A stretch of DNA of 20,452 nucleotides from CAZGMC01 sp964526565 (GTDB lineage: Bacteria > Pseudomonadota > Alphaproteobacteria > DSM-16000 > Inquilinaceae). Made by a program: the position numbers and the translations under genes. The notes below the pieces were generated by a model. That model was not told the origin of the DNA. It did not search any database and saw nothing but the letters and a program-made list of their open reading frames with translations. This document shows positions 1 to 8,314 of the stretch, one piece after another. Position 1 is the first letter of the stretch; each line of letters begins with the position of its first letter. The DNA is taken from positions 1 to 20,452 of the forward strand of contig CAZGMC010000074.1 in the NCBI GenBank assembly GCA_964526565.1. The letters are read 5' to 3'.

Positions 1-16
1 CCGCCTTTTGAGGCGG
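1..16. terminator. Possible terminator hairpin at the window edge
   Basis: CCGCC and GGCGG flank a six-base TTTTGA loop, forming a short GC stem. On the minus strand this lies about 200 bp past the end of prpE, and any U-tract would fall outside the window. It could equally end an unseen neighbouring gene read on the plus strand, where CCTTTCC follows. Nothing else is recognisable between this hairpin and the prpE stop. Confidence 0.35.
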
Positions 17-221
17 CCTTTCCAGTTTCCTAAGGGAGGCATCTAAGAGAAACCGGCCGGAATCAGCCTGCGCTGCTCTGCCGATGCAGATAGTCTGTGC
101 CCGGACAACTGAATAACCGGTAAAGATCAGGAAAGTTTTCCGTTTTTCCGGGTGGGAGCCGCGCGCGGCCCGGGAGCAGCGTGCGGCTGGGGCAGGTCGG
201 CAAGAGGGCCAGATCGGACGG

Positions 222-2129
<1,908 letters not shown>

Positions 2130-2606
2130 AGGAATTTGTCCCTTCCTGGTGGTGTCCGGCCGGGGCGATCCAACGCCGCCACCGGCATTTTCGCGATGAG
2201 GTCAACCCGCTCTGCGGCGGTCTACCTGAGAGCGGTTATTACCTCCCTGAGCGCTATCGTGCGCCATGATCCAGGTCAAGGGGTTTGGCGGGCGCTGCAG
2301 CGCAACATTCGAATGACGGGGCGCATAATGGGGAAATAAATGAAGCATACAACAGTGTTCTGAGCAACAATACCTACAGCGTGGACAGGAAACGGGTTCC
2401 GCGGCATGCAGCATCGACCACTGCCCTGCCGACGGTTCGCGGGCCGGACGATCCGTTACGGCGTGCACCAAGCAATCGGGGCGAAACCGCACATGCCAGC
2501 TTCGCCCCGATACCCCAGTCAACAATGTGTGTTTCCGTGACACATCGGCTGCTGCTGCTGTCCGCCCCGCCCCGCCCCGCCCCGGATCAGATCAGATCAG
2601 ATCAGA
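2130..2606. other. Intergenic region upstream of prpE
   Basis: These 477 bp separate the prpE start from the end of the first secreted paralogue. I see no convincing gene: the frames that stay open lack coding character and a ribosome binding site. Two things stand out, annotated separately: an FNR/FixK-like dyad at 2266-2279 and a block of three microsatellites at 2548-2609. Base composition from about 2285 to 2400 is noticeably more AT-rich than the flanking genes. Confidence 0.6.
2266..2279 (-). promoter_or_regulatory. FNR/FixK-like (CRP-family) box
   Basis: On the minus strand the sequence reads TTGACCTGGATCAT. It matches the FNR/FixK-type consensus TTGAT-N4-ATCAA at 8 of 10 defined positions. 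It lies about 140 bp upstream of the prpE start codon. A TTGACC -35-like hexamer is embedded in it, but no good -10 follows. This is a motif match only; the site could be fortuitous. Confidence 0.3.
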
Positions 2607-2609
2607 TCA
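2548..2609. repeat. Three consecutive microsatellites (GCT)4, (CCGCC)4, (GATCA)5
   Basis: Four GCT units (2548-2559) are followed by four CCGCC units plus a partial unit (2562-2584), then five perfect GATCA units (2585-2609). The last GATCA unit contains the TGA stop of the minus-strand gene ending at 2607. Because each minus-strand TGATC unit carries TGA and the period is 5, stops recur in all three frames just past the gene end. Confidence 0.9.
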
Positions 2610-3443
2610 CGGATCGACGCAGTATATGTCCGTCGGGCTGATCGACGACAGGGTGACCGGCGCGCCGAGGGCGATCAGGTATTCGCTGGCGCCGACATCG
2701 GTGTCCGGAGCGCCCCAGTCATAGGTATAGCCGAGCCGCGTCCACGGCGCGCCGTTGGGGCCATAGGAACCGGCCTCCATCCGCGCGAACCACTCGGCGA
2801 AGGCAGCGCTGACGGGCGCGCCATAGGCACCTTCCTGGATGCCGGACAGGGTGCACGAGCTGTCGCCGATCTCCGGGTCGGGGCACGGCCGGTACAGGTG
2901 CTCGGGGCTGACCCACAGCTCCACCAGGCCGTAATAGGTCCACGACGCGTTGAGGCCGAGGTACTGCTTCAGGCGCACCTCCAGGGCCTCACCGGTCAGG
3001 TCCCAGCCGCGGCATGCCTGCTGCACCTGCGGCACCGCCGTCACCCAGATGTCGCGGTTCTCCGGGGCGGTGCCCTCCAGCCCGGCCGTCATGTCGGCGA
3101 CCGCCGTGCCGGGGAAGGTATCCTCCAGCTTGCTCTGGCTCATCCACGACACGACCAGGACCTGCTGGCGGTCGCCATAGGCCCGCCAGACCAGGTCGGG
3201 ATTGTACGGCGTGATCGCGAACAGCTCGGTGACGATCTCGTCGGGCGCCGCGTACTGCGCGTCCAGGATGGCAGCCCGGAACCGGGACTCGAGAGTCTCC
3301 GGATCGGGCATCGTCGCCGCGTCCTGCGCCGACGCCGGCCCGACGACCAGCGCCGCGGCGAGACAGGCCGCGGCGAGACAGGCCGCGGCAGCCCAGGGCG
3401 AACCGGCCCGCGGCCGTGGCGAGCCATGCGCTTGCAATGCCAT
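2607..3443 (-). CDS. Secreted protein of unknown function (paralogue A)
   Basis: I do not recognise this 278-residue protein. It has an Arg-containing N-terminus, an Ala/Leu-rich hydrophobic core and a signal-peptidase I-like ASA-Q site near residue 40, so it should be exported. The mature part carries four cysteines conserved in the neighbouring paralogue (in QQAC, RPCPDP, SSCT and DIYC), which may form two disulfides. Other conserved blocks are DEIVTELFAI, VLVVSWM, DIWVTAVPQ, RLKQY-GLN and GAPWTRLGYT-DWG. Similarity to the gene at 3586-4386 spans the whole mature chain and looks like half or more of the residues by eye. The ATG is preceded by GGGGGAG at a 7-nt spacing. The pair is tandem, but each copy seems to have its own promoter. 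The signal-peptide DNA contains a 15-bp tandem duplication. Confidence 0.8.
   Translation of the reverse strand: MALQAHGSPRPRAGSPWAAAACLAAACLAAALVVGPASAQDAATMPDPETLESRFRAAILDAQYAAPDEIVTELFAITPYNPDLVWRAYGDRQQVLVVSWMSQSKLEDTFPGTAVADMTAGLEGTAPENRDIWVTAVPQVQQACRGWDLTGEALEVRLKQYLGLNASWTYYGLVELWVSPEHLYRPCPDPEIGDSSCTLSGIQEGAYGAPVSAAFAEWFARMEAGSYGPNGAPWTRLGYTYDWGAPDTDVGASEYLIALGAPVTLSSISPTDIYCVDP
3360..3389. repeat. 15-bp tandem duplication inside a signal-peptide coding region
   Basis: GAGACAGGCCGCGGC occurs twice in direct succession (3360-3374 and 3375-3389), with a degenerate third copy immediately before. It encodes the repeated Ala-Cys-Leu-Ala-Ala stretch in the hydrophobic core of paralogue A's signal peptide and keeps the frame. 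Confidence 0.9.
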
Positions 3444-3493
3444 GATACATCTCCCCCTTTAAGGTCATTTTCGTCCGCCATTCCGGCATGACA

Positions 3494-3533
3494 AAATTTG
3501 TTTAATTCAAATTTGCGCGCCAAGCCACCTCAA
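3494..3533 (-). promoter_or_regulatory. Promoter of paralogue A overlapped by an AT-rich dyad
   Basis: On the minus strand, TTGAGG (3528-3533) and TTGAAT (3505-3510) are separated by 17 bp and form a plausible sigma70-type promoter. The predicted start is near 3498, giving a leader of about 55 nt. A perfect inverted repeat with arms AAATTTG (3494-3500) and CAAATTT (3508-3514) around a 7-nt spacer covers the -10 and start point. This is where a repressor operator would sit. The patch is strikingly AT-rich for this genome. Confidence 0.45.
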
Positions 3534-3585
3534 GCTACATGGTGTATTGTCTGTTCGCATAATTGAATGTGATGACGGGCGCGGG

Positions 3586-4386
3586 TCATGGCCCGGCGCA
3601 GTACACGTCCGGCATGGTCAGCGAATGCAGGACCACGTCGACGCCGCGGCCGACGACGTATTCGCTGGCGCCGACGCGCGTTTCCGGGTTGCCCCAGTCG
3701 AAGGTGTAGCCGAGCCGCGTCCACGGTGCGCCGTCCGGGCCGTAGGCGATCTGGATCTGGTTGCGGAACCACTCCTGGAAGTCAGCCGGCGGCAGCGGGC
3801 CGTACAGGCCCAGCGGCGTGCCCTCGATGGTGCACTGGCTGTCGCCGATCTGCGGGTCCGGGCAGGGCCGGAACAGCGCTGCCGGGTCCACCCAGAACTC
3901 GGCGATCCGCTGCATCGGCCAGGCCGGATTGAGGCCAATGTACTGCTTGAGGCGGATATCCAGCGCCCCGCCGGTCAGGCCCAGGGCCTGGCAGAAGCGG
4001 CGCATCTGCGGCACGGCGGTGACCCAGATATCCGAACCATCCGGCGTCCGCCCGCCGACGCCGCGCGGGTCGGGGTTGCCGATCGCATCCGGGAAGGTCG
4101 ACGACAGGTCGTCGGCGGTCATCCACGACACCACCAGCACCCGGTCGCGGCTTTCATAATCCTGCCACACAAGGTCCGGATTGCTGTCGCTGATGGCGAA
4201 CAGGTCGGTGACGATCTCGTCGGGCGTGGCCACCATGGCATCGATGATGGCGGCGCGGAACCGCTGCTCCAGCGTCGGGCGGTCGGAGTCCGAGCCGTAG
4301 CCCTGCTGTGCCGGCGCCGTGGCCGGGACAAGCACGGCAGCGACAAGCAGCGGCAACCCGAAAGCGAACATCCTGGCAGACATCAT
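3586..4386 (-). CDS. Secreted protein of unknown function (paralogue B)
   Basis: This is the tandem paralogue of the gene at 2607-3443, about 266 residues long. The frame is open upstream to 4728, but that extension would overlap the start of the divergent gene at 4643 and the promoter found here. I place the start at the ATG at 4386, with AGGGG 9 nt upstream; ATGs at 4392 and 4383 are alternatives. The N-terminus is a clear signal peptide (FAFGLPLLVAAVLVP, then APA-QQ). The mature chain keeps the four cysteines and the blocks DEIVTDLFAI, VLVVSWM, DIWVTAVPQ, RLKQYIGLN, RPCPDPQIGDSQC and GAPWTRLGYTFDWG. Function is unknown. Conservation of two copies side by side suggests a periplasmic or extracellular role with some specialisation. 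Confidence 0.8.
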   Translation of the reverse strand: MMSARMFAFGLPLLVAAVLVPATAPAQQGYGSDSDRPTLEQRFRAAIIDAMVATPDEIVTDLFAISDSNPDLVWQDYESRDRVLVVSWMTADDLSSTFPDAIGNPDPRGVGGRTPDGSDIWVTAVPQMRRFCQALGLTGGALDIRLKQYIGLNPAWPMQRIAEFWVDPAALFRPCPDPQIGDSQCTIEGTPLGLYGPLPPADFQEWFRNQIQIAYGPDGAPWTRLGYTFDWGNPETRVGASEYVVGRGVDVVLHSLTMPDVYCAGP

Positions 4387-4428
4387 GACCATGAGCCCCT
4401 GCGGCCGGCGCACTGCACGGCTGGATTG

Positions 4429-4478
4429 ATGATCGGCACCAACCCGATCATTAGAGACCTTGGCTTTGCCGGTGGCAA
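4429..4478 (-). promoter_or_regulatory. Promoter of paralogue B overlapped by a perfect dyad
   Basis: On the minus strand, TTGCCA (4473-4478) and TCTAAT (4450-4455) have a 17-bp spacer; both hexamers match the sigma70 consensus at 5 of 6 positions. The predicted start is near 4443, giving a leader of about 57 nt. A perfect 8-bp inverted repeat, ATGATCGG (4429-4436) and CCGATCAT (4444-4451) with a 7-nt spacer, covers the start site and touches the -10. The arrangement parallels that of paralogue A, although the dyad sequence differs. Confidence 0.5.
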
Positions 4479-4642
4479 GCGGGCATGTCGCCGACCCGTT
4501 CACACCCGCGCGAGCCCGCTGGCCATGCCGGTCCGGGGCCTGCTTCACCGGCGTGTCGCCACAGCCATGGTCGCGGCACGGTGGAAACCATACCTGATGT
4601 GCTGGCAGTATCGCCGCTGACTCGGGAGAGGGAGGGATTTTC

Positions 4643-5362
4643 ATGTTCGACGCGAACCGGCTGCTGGGCGGCATGCTCGGCGGTGGCATGAACAGGCAGG
4701 TGCGGCGGGTCACGCGCGGGTCGGGCATCGGCGGCGCCGGCGCGCTGGGTGCGGCCGGCCTGCTCGGTGGCCTGGCCGTCGCCGCCTGGGACCATTTTTC
4801 GGAGCAGCGCCAACAGCAGCAGGGCGCGCCGCCGCCGCCGCCGCCGGGCGCCTCACCCTATGCGCCGCCGCCCCCGCCACCTGGAGCCGGCCCCATGCCG
4901 CCGCCTCCAGGGCCCGCGGCACCGCCGCCGCAGCCGCCCGGCACCGCAGCCCCGCCGCCCCCGCCCGGCCCGACCGGCGCCGCCGCGGGCGCGCCGCAGG
5001 TCGACAACGACACGGCGGTCCTGCTGATCCGCGCCATGATCTCGGCGGCCAAGGCGGACGGCGAGATCGATCCGAAGGAGATGCAGGGCATCCTGGAGCG
5101 GCTGGATCAGGCCGGCGCCAGCGCCGAGGAGCGCGCCTTCGTCATGACCGAGATCGCCAAGCCGCTGGACCTGGACGCCCTGGTGGCGCAGGTGCGCACG
5201 CCGGCGCTGGCGCCTGAGGTCTACGCCGCCTCGCTGATGGCCATCGACGTCGATACGCCAGAGGAGGAGGCATACCTGCAGGCCCTGGCCCAGCGGCTGG
5301 GGCTGCCGGCCGCCCAGGTGGCCCAACTGCACCGCCAGTTCGGGGTGCCGATGGCGGGCTGA
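4643..5362 (+). CDS. TerB-like DUF533 protein with a polyproline linker
   Basis: This 239-residue protein has three parts. Residues 1-50 include a Gly/Ala-rich hydrophobic stretch (about 29-49) that may be a membrane or glycine-zipper segment. Residues 61-112 are a Pro-rich linker with five PPG motifs, including PPPPPPG at 63-69 and 75-81. Residues 120-235 are a DUF533/TerB-like helical domain (LLIRAMISAAKADGEIDPKEMQGI). Family members such as E. coli YebE are inner-membrane-associated and of unclear function; TerB-like domains have acidic, metal-binding helical folds. A strong AGGGAGGGA site precedes the ATG. The gene is divergent from paralogue B and begins the forward run. The peptide GAPPPPPPGAS at 61-71 recurs exactly in the TMEM43-like protein two genes on. 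Assignment of the C-terminal domain is firm; the role is not. Confidence 0.85.
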   Translation: MFDANRLLGGMLGGGMNRQVRRVTRGSGIGGAGALGAAGLLGGLAVAAWDHFSEQRQQQQGAPPPPPPGASPYAPPPPPPGAGPMPPPPGPAAPPPQPPGTAAPPPPPGPTGAAAGAPQVDNDTAVLLIRAMISAAKADGEIDPKEMQGILERLDQAGASAEERAFVMTEIAKPLDLDALVAQVRTPALAPEVYAASLMAIDVDTPEEEAYLQALAQRLGLPAAQVAQLHRQFGVPMAG

Positions 5363-5385
5363 GGCCGGCCTCCACGGCCGCGATG

Positions 5386-5436
5386 GCACCGGCCCGGCCG
5401 CACCGGCCCGGCCGCACCGGCCTGCCCGCACCGGCC
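5386..5436. repeat. 14-bp tandem repeat, about 3.6 copies
   Basis: GCACCGGCCCGGCC is repeated at 5386-5399 and 5400-5413, with a variant at 5414-5427 and a partial unit at 5428-5436. It lies in the gap between the DUF533 and AIM24 genes, just after the DUF533 stop codon. No function is evident. Confidence 0.85.
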
Positions 5437-5504
5437 ATGCGCCGGGCGGGCGGCCAAGCCGGCCACCGAACGACAGGACGGAGACAAGGGAGACGAGTTC
5501 CGCC

Positions 5505-6503
5505 ATGAGCGACTGGCACTTCAGCGTCAACGGCCAGCAGGCCGGCCCGATGGACCATGCGTCGGCCGCCCGCTACGCCCGGCAGTATCCCGAGGCCCAT
5601 GTCTGGCGACCGGGGTTCGACACCTGGCGACTGGTCAGCCAGGTGCCCGAGCTGACAAGTGCTGCCCCGGCCCCGATGCCGGCGGCGCCAGTGCCGGCCG
5701 TGGCCGGTGCCGACGAGATCGACTACAAGATCGTCGGCCACGAGATGCAGTTCGTCGAGATCGAGCTCGACCCTGGCGAGAGCGCCGTCGCCGAGGCCGG
5801 CGCCATGATGTACAAGGACGCCGCAATCGAGATGAACACCATCTTCGGCGACGGCTCCGGCCAGGGCGGCGCCGGCTTCATGGACAAGCTGCTGGGAGCC
5901 GGCAAGCGGCTGCTGACGGGCGAAAGCCTGTTCATGACGGTGTTCACGCACATGGGCCAGGGCAAGGCGCGCGTCGCCTTCGCCGCGCCGTTTCCGGGCA
6001 ACATTCTCGCCCTCAACCTGTCCAACTACGGCGGCCGGCTGATCTGCCAGAAGGACAGCTTCCTGGCGGCGGCCAAGGGCGTGGCCATCGGCATCGCCTT
6101 CCAGCGCAAGATCCTGACCGGCCTGTTCGGCGGCGAGGGCTTCATCATGCAGAAGCTGGAGGGCAACGGCCTGGTCTTCGTCCACATGGGCGGCACCCTG
6201 GTCGAGCGGCAGCTGGCGCCGGGCGAGACCCTGCACGTCGACACCGGCTGCCTGGCGGCGCTGACGGACACGGTCAACTACGACATCACCCAGGCCGGCG
6301 GCATCCGCAGCATGTTCTTCGGCGGCGAGGGCCTGTTCTTCGCCCGCCTGACCGGGCCGGGCCACGTCTGGCTGCAGAGCCTGCCGTTCTCGCGGCTGGC
6401 CGGGCGCATGCTGGCGGCGGCCCCGCAGCGCGGCGGCTCGCGCGGCGAGGGCTCGGTGCTCGGCGGGCTGGGCAACCTGCTCGACGGCGACAACCGGTTC
6501 TAG
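5505..6503 (+). CDS. GYF_2-AIM24 (TIGR00266) fusion protein
   Basis: This is a 332-residue two-domain protein. Residues 3-50 form a GYF_2-type domain (WHFSVNGQQAGPMD, then VWRPGFDTWRLVSQVPEL), followed by a short Ala/Pro linker. Residues 73-295 form an AIM24/TIGR00266 beta-rich domain with the typical EIELDPGESAVAEAGAMMY start and the FFGGEGLFFARLTGPG-VWLQSLPFSRLA end. AIM24 in yeast is mitochondrial and linked to inner-membrane organisation; bacterial homologues have no settled role. No signal peptide or clear transmembrane helix is present, so it is probably cytosolic or peripheral. GYF domains classically bind PPG-containing peptides, and both flanking genes encode such peptides. A GGAGACAAGGGAGACG stretch upstream provides the ribosome binding site. 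Domain calls are firm; the partner idea is inference. Confidence 0.9.
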   Translation: MSDWHFSVNGQQAGPMDHASAARYARQYPEAHVWRPGFDTWRLVSQVPELTSAAPAPMPAAPVPAVAGADEIDYKIVGHEMQFVEIELDPGESAVAEAGAMMYKDAAIEMNTIFGDGSGQGGAGFMDKLLGAGKRLLTGESLFMTVFTHMGQGKARVAFAAPFPGNILALNLSNYGGRLICQKDSFLAAAKGVAIGIAFQRKILTGLFGGEGFIMQKLEGNGLVFVHMGGTLVERQLAPGETLHVDTGCLAALTDTVNYDITQAGGIRSMFFGGEGLFFARLTGPGHVWLQSLPFSRLAGRMLAAAPQRGGSRGEGSVLGGLGNLLDGDNRF

Positions 6504-6524
6504 ACGTGGCGCGGACCGGTCGCC

Positions 6525-6624
6525 GCGCAACCATCACGCGGTTGCGCCGTCTTCCACTTCGGATTAGGAACTCTTCGCAGTGGAACCCGCAGCTGTCCCG
6601 GGCGGCGGTGCCGCCCGGGACAGC
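6525..6624. other. Three consecutive inverted repeats between the AIM24 and TMEM43 genes
   Basis: Stem 1 has 8-bp arms GCGCAACC (6525-6532) and GGTTGCGC (6540-6547) with a 7-nt loop. Stem 2 has arms TTCCACT (6552-6558) and AGTGGAA (6579-6585) with a 20-nt loop. Stem 3 is a perfect 15-bp hairpin, GCTGTCCCGGGCGGC (6592-6606) and its complement (6610-6624), with a GGT loop. No U-tract follows any of them. Stem 3 ends 29 nt before the TMEM43 start codon. Possible roles are an attenuator, an RNA-stability element or a structured leader. Confidence 0.6.
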
Positions 6625-6653
6625 CGCATATGGGCGGGGCGAGGAGCAGAACC

Positions 6654-7814
6654 ATGCAGTTCAGGGTGCGAGGCAACAGCCGGGGCGGCGGCCTGTTCGG
6701 CCTGCTGCTCGTCGTCGGCATGATCGGGCTGTTGTTCTGGAACGAGGGCCGGTCGGTGTCGCGCCTGGACACCATTGCCGAGGGCCGGGATGAGGTGGTG
6801 GCGGTCGACGCGGCGCGGGTCGATCCCGGCAACAACGGGGCCCTGGTCCACGTGACGGGGCGCGCCGAGCCCCTCGAGCCGGTGAGCGACCCGGTGTTCG
6901 GCCTCACCGTCCCGGCGCTGAAGCTGGTGCGCACCGTCGAGATGTACCAGTGGCGCGAGACGCGGCGCACGCGCGACGACCAGACATACTACGAGTACGA
7001 CCGGGTCTGGTCGGAGGAGCCGATCTCCTCCAGCGGCTTCCACCGCTCCGGCTACACCAATCCCGGCCGGATGACCTGGCGCAGCGAGACCTTCTATGCG
7101 CCGACCCGCCTCGGCGACTTCCGCATCGGCCGGCCACTGCTGGAGCGCCTGGGCGGCGGCGAGAGCGTCACGCCCCAACAGGGCGCACTGCCGCCGCAGG
7201 CCCGCTACACCTTCCAGCTGGACGGCGACACGCTCCATTCCGGCTGGCCCGACAATCCCCAGATCGGCGACTACCGGGTGCGGTTCAGCGAGGTGCCGGC
7301 GCAGACGGTCACCGTGCTGGCCCGCCAGTCCGACGGCACGCTGCTGCCCTGGACGGCGGACGTCACCGGCGGCACCCTGGCCATGATCGAGCCGGGCGAC
7401 CTGACCGCGGCGCAGATGTTCGACCTGGCGGTATCGCGCAACACCATGCTGACCTGGGGCATCCGCCTCGGCGGCACGTTCGGCATGTTCCTGGGCTTTG
7501 CCATGGCGTTGGGCAGCATCGCCGCCTGGGTGCCGATCTTCCGCAACGTGGCCCGCGGCATCGCCACGCTGATCTCTGCCGTGCTGGCGGTGGCGATCTC
7601 CGTGGTCGTGATCGCCATCGGCTGGTTCTGGTACCGGCCGGTGCTCAGCCTGGTCCTGATCGGCGGCGCCGTCGCCGCGGTGATCGGCCTGCGCATGTTC
7701 CTGCGCCGGCGCGAGCCGGCCCAGCCCCCGCCACAACCCGCCTACGCCGGCGCCCCGCCGCCGCCACCGCCGGGCGCCAGCATGCCGCCACCACCGCCGC
7801 CACCGGGCGGGTAA
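6654..7814 (+). CDS. TMEM43-like membrane protein with a PPG-rich tail
   Basis: This 386-residue protein resembles the TMEM43 (LUMA) family. It has one N-terminal membrane helix (LFGLLLVVGMIGLLFWNEGR). A large non-cytoplasmic domain follows, with family motifs such as LVHVTGRAEP, LKLVRTVEMYQW and the IGDYRV-F region. Three or four C-terminal helices span about residues 262-348. The last 33 residues are a Pro-rich tail containing two PPPPPPG-type motifs; the peptide GAPPPPPPGAS is identical to one in the DUF533 protein. I prefer the ATG at 6654, because AGGAG lies 7 nt upstream; the in-frame start at 6630 has no such site. Eukaryotic TMEM43 is an inner-nuclear-membrane/ER scaffold; the bacterial role is unknown. 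The next gene starts 8 nt downstream. Confidence 0.85.
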   Translation: MQFRVRGNSRGGGLFGLLLVVGMIGLLFWNEGRSVSRLDTIAEGRDEVVAVDAARVDPGNNGALVHVTGRAEPLEPVSDPVFGLTVPALKLVRTVEMYQWRETRRTRDDQTYYEYDRVWSEEPISSSGFHRSGYTNPGRMTWRSETFYAPTRLGDFRIGRPLLERLGGGESVTPQQGALPPQARYTFQLDGDTLHSGWPDNPQIGDYRVRFSEVPAQTVTVLARQSDGTLLPWTADVTGGTLAMIEPGDLTAAQMFDLAVSRNTMLTWGIRLGGTFGMFLGFAMALGSIAAWVPIFRNVARGIATLISAVLAVAISVVVIAIGWFWYRPVLSLVLIGGAVAAVIGLRMFLRRREPAQPPPQPAYAGAPPPPPPGASMPPPPPPPGG

Positions 7815-7822
7815 GGAGGAGC

Positions 7823-8314
7823 ATGAGCCGCCTGGACAGCTTCATCCGCCGCATGCAGGCGCAGCGGGCCTGTCTGGACTGGGCGGCTGCTGCGATTGCC
7901 GACATGCCGGGGCCGGTGCTGGAGCTCGGCCTCGGCAACGGCCGCACCTATGACCACCTGCGCGAGCGGCTGCCCGGCCGCGACATCCATGTGTTCGACC
8001 GGCGCATCGCCGCGCATCCGGCCTGCATCCCGCCCGACGACCGCCTGGTCCTGGGCGAGGTCGCCGACACGCTGCCGCTGGCCGCGGCCCGCCTCGGCCG
8101 GACCGCCGTGCTGGCGCACAGCGACCTGGGTACCGGCGACGCCGCCGCCAACGCCGCGCTGGCCCGCCTCGTGGCGCCGCGGCTGGCGGCCCTGATGGCG
8201 CCCGGCGGCATCGTCGTCGCCAACCACGTCATGACGGTCGAAACCTGGGAAAGGCTGCCCGAGCCGCCAGGAGTCAAGCCGGGGCGGTACTTTCTCTACC
8301 GGGCCGTTTCGTAG
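7823..8314 (+). CDS. Small class I SAM-dependent methyltransferase (Methyltransf_17-like)
   Basis: This 163-residue Rossmann-fold methyltransferase has motif I VLELGLGNGRTYDHLR near residues 33-48, an acidic motif II (HVFDRR) and an ILAHSDLGTGD-like motif (AVLAHSDLGTGD). The compact length and overall pattern suggest the Methyltransf_17 family, whose substrate is unknown. Its AAGGAGGA ribosome binding site overlaps the TMEM43 stop codon, so it is very probably co-transcribed and translationally coupled. The last 19 bp overlap the 3' end of the convergent SAM hydrolase gene. Methyltransferase identity is strong; the family name is less certain. Confidence 0.8.
   Translation: MSRLDSFIRRMQAQRACLDWAAAAIADMPGPVLELGLGNGRTYDHLRERLPGRDIHVFDRRIAAHPACIPPDDRLVLGEVADTLPLAAARLGRTAVLAHSDLGTGDAAANAALARLVAPRLAALMAPGGIVVANHVMTVETWERLPEPPGVKPGRYFLYRAVS

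Noticed and set aside
131..172. Short inverted repeats GGAAA/TTTCC and the GCCGCGCGCGGC palindrome downstream of prpE
   Set aside because: The stems are too short or have no loop, and there is no supporting context for a terminator or operator.
4387..4728. N-terminal extension of paralogue B
   Set aside because: It would place about 114 non-homologous residues before a good signal peptide, cross the predicted promoter and overlap the divergent DUF533 gene.
5142..6530. Long minus-strand open frame opposite the AIM24 gene
   Set aside because: The plus strand encodes a clear GYF_2-AIM24 protein; this frame is a composition shadow.
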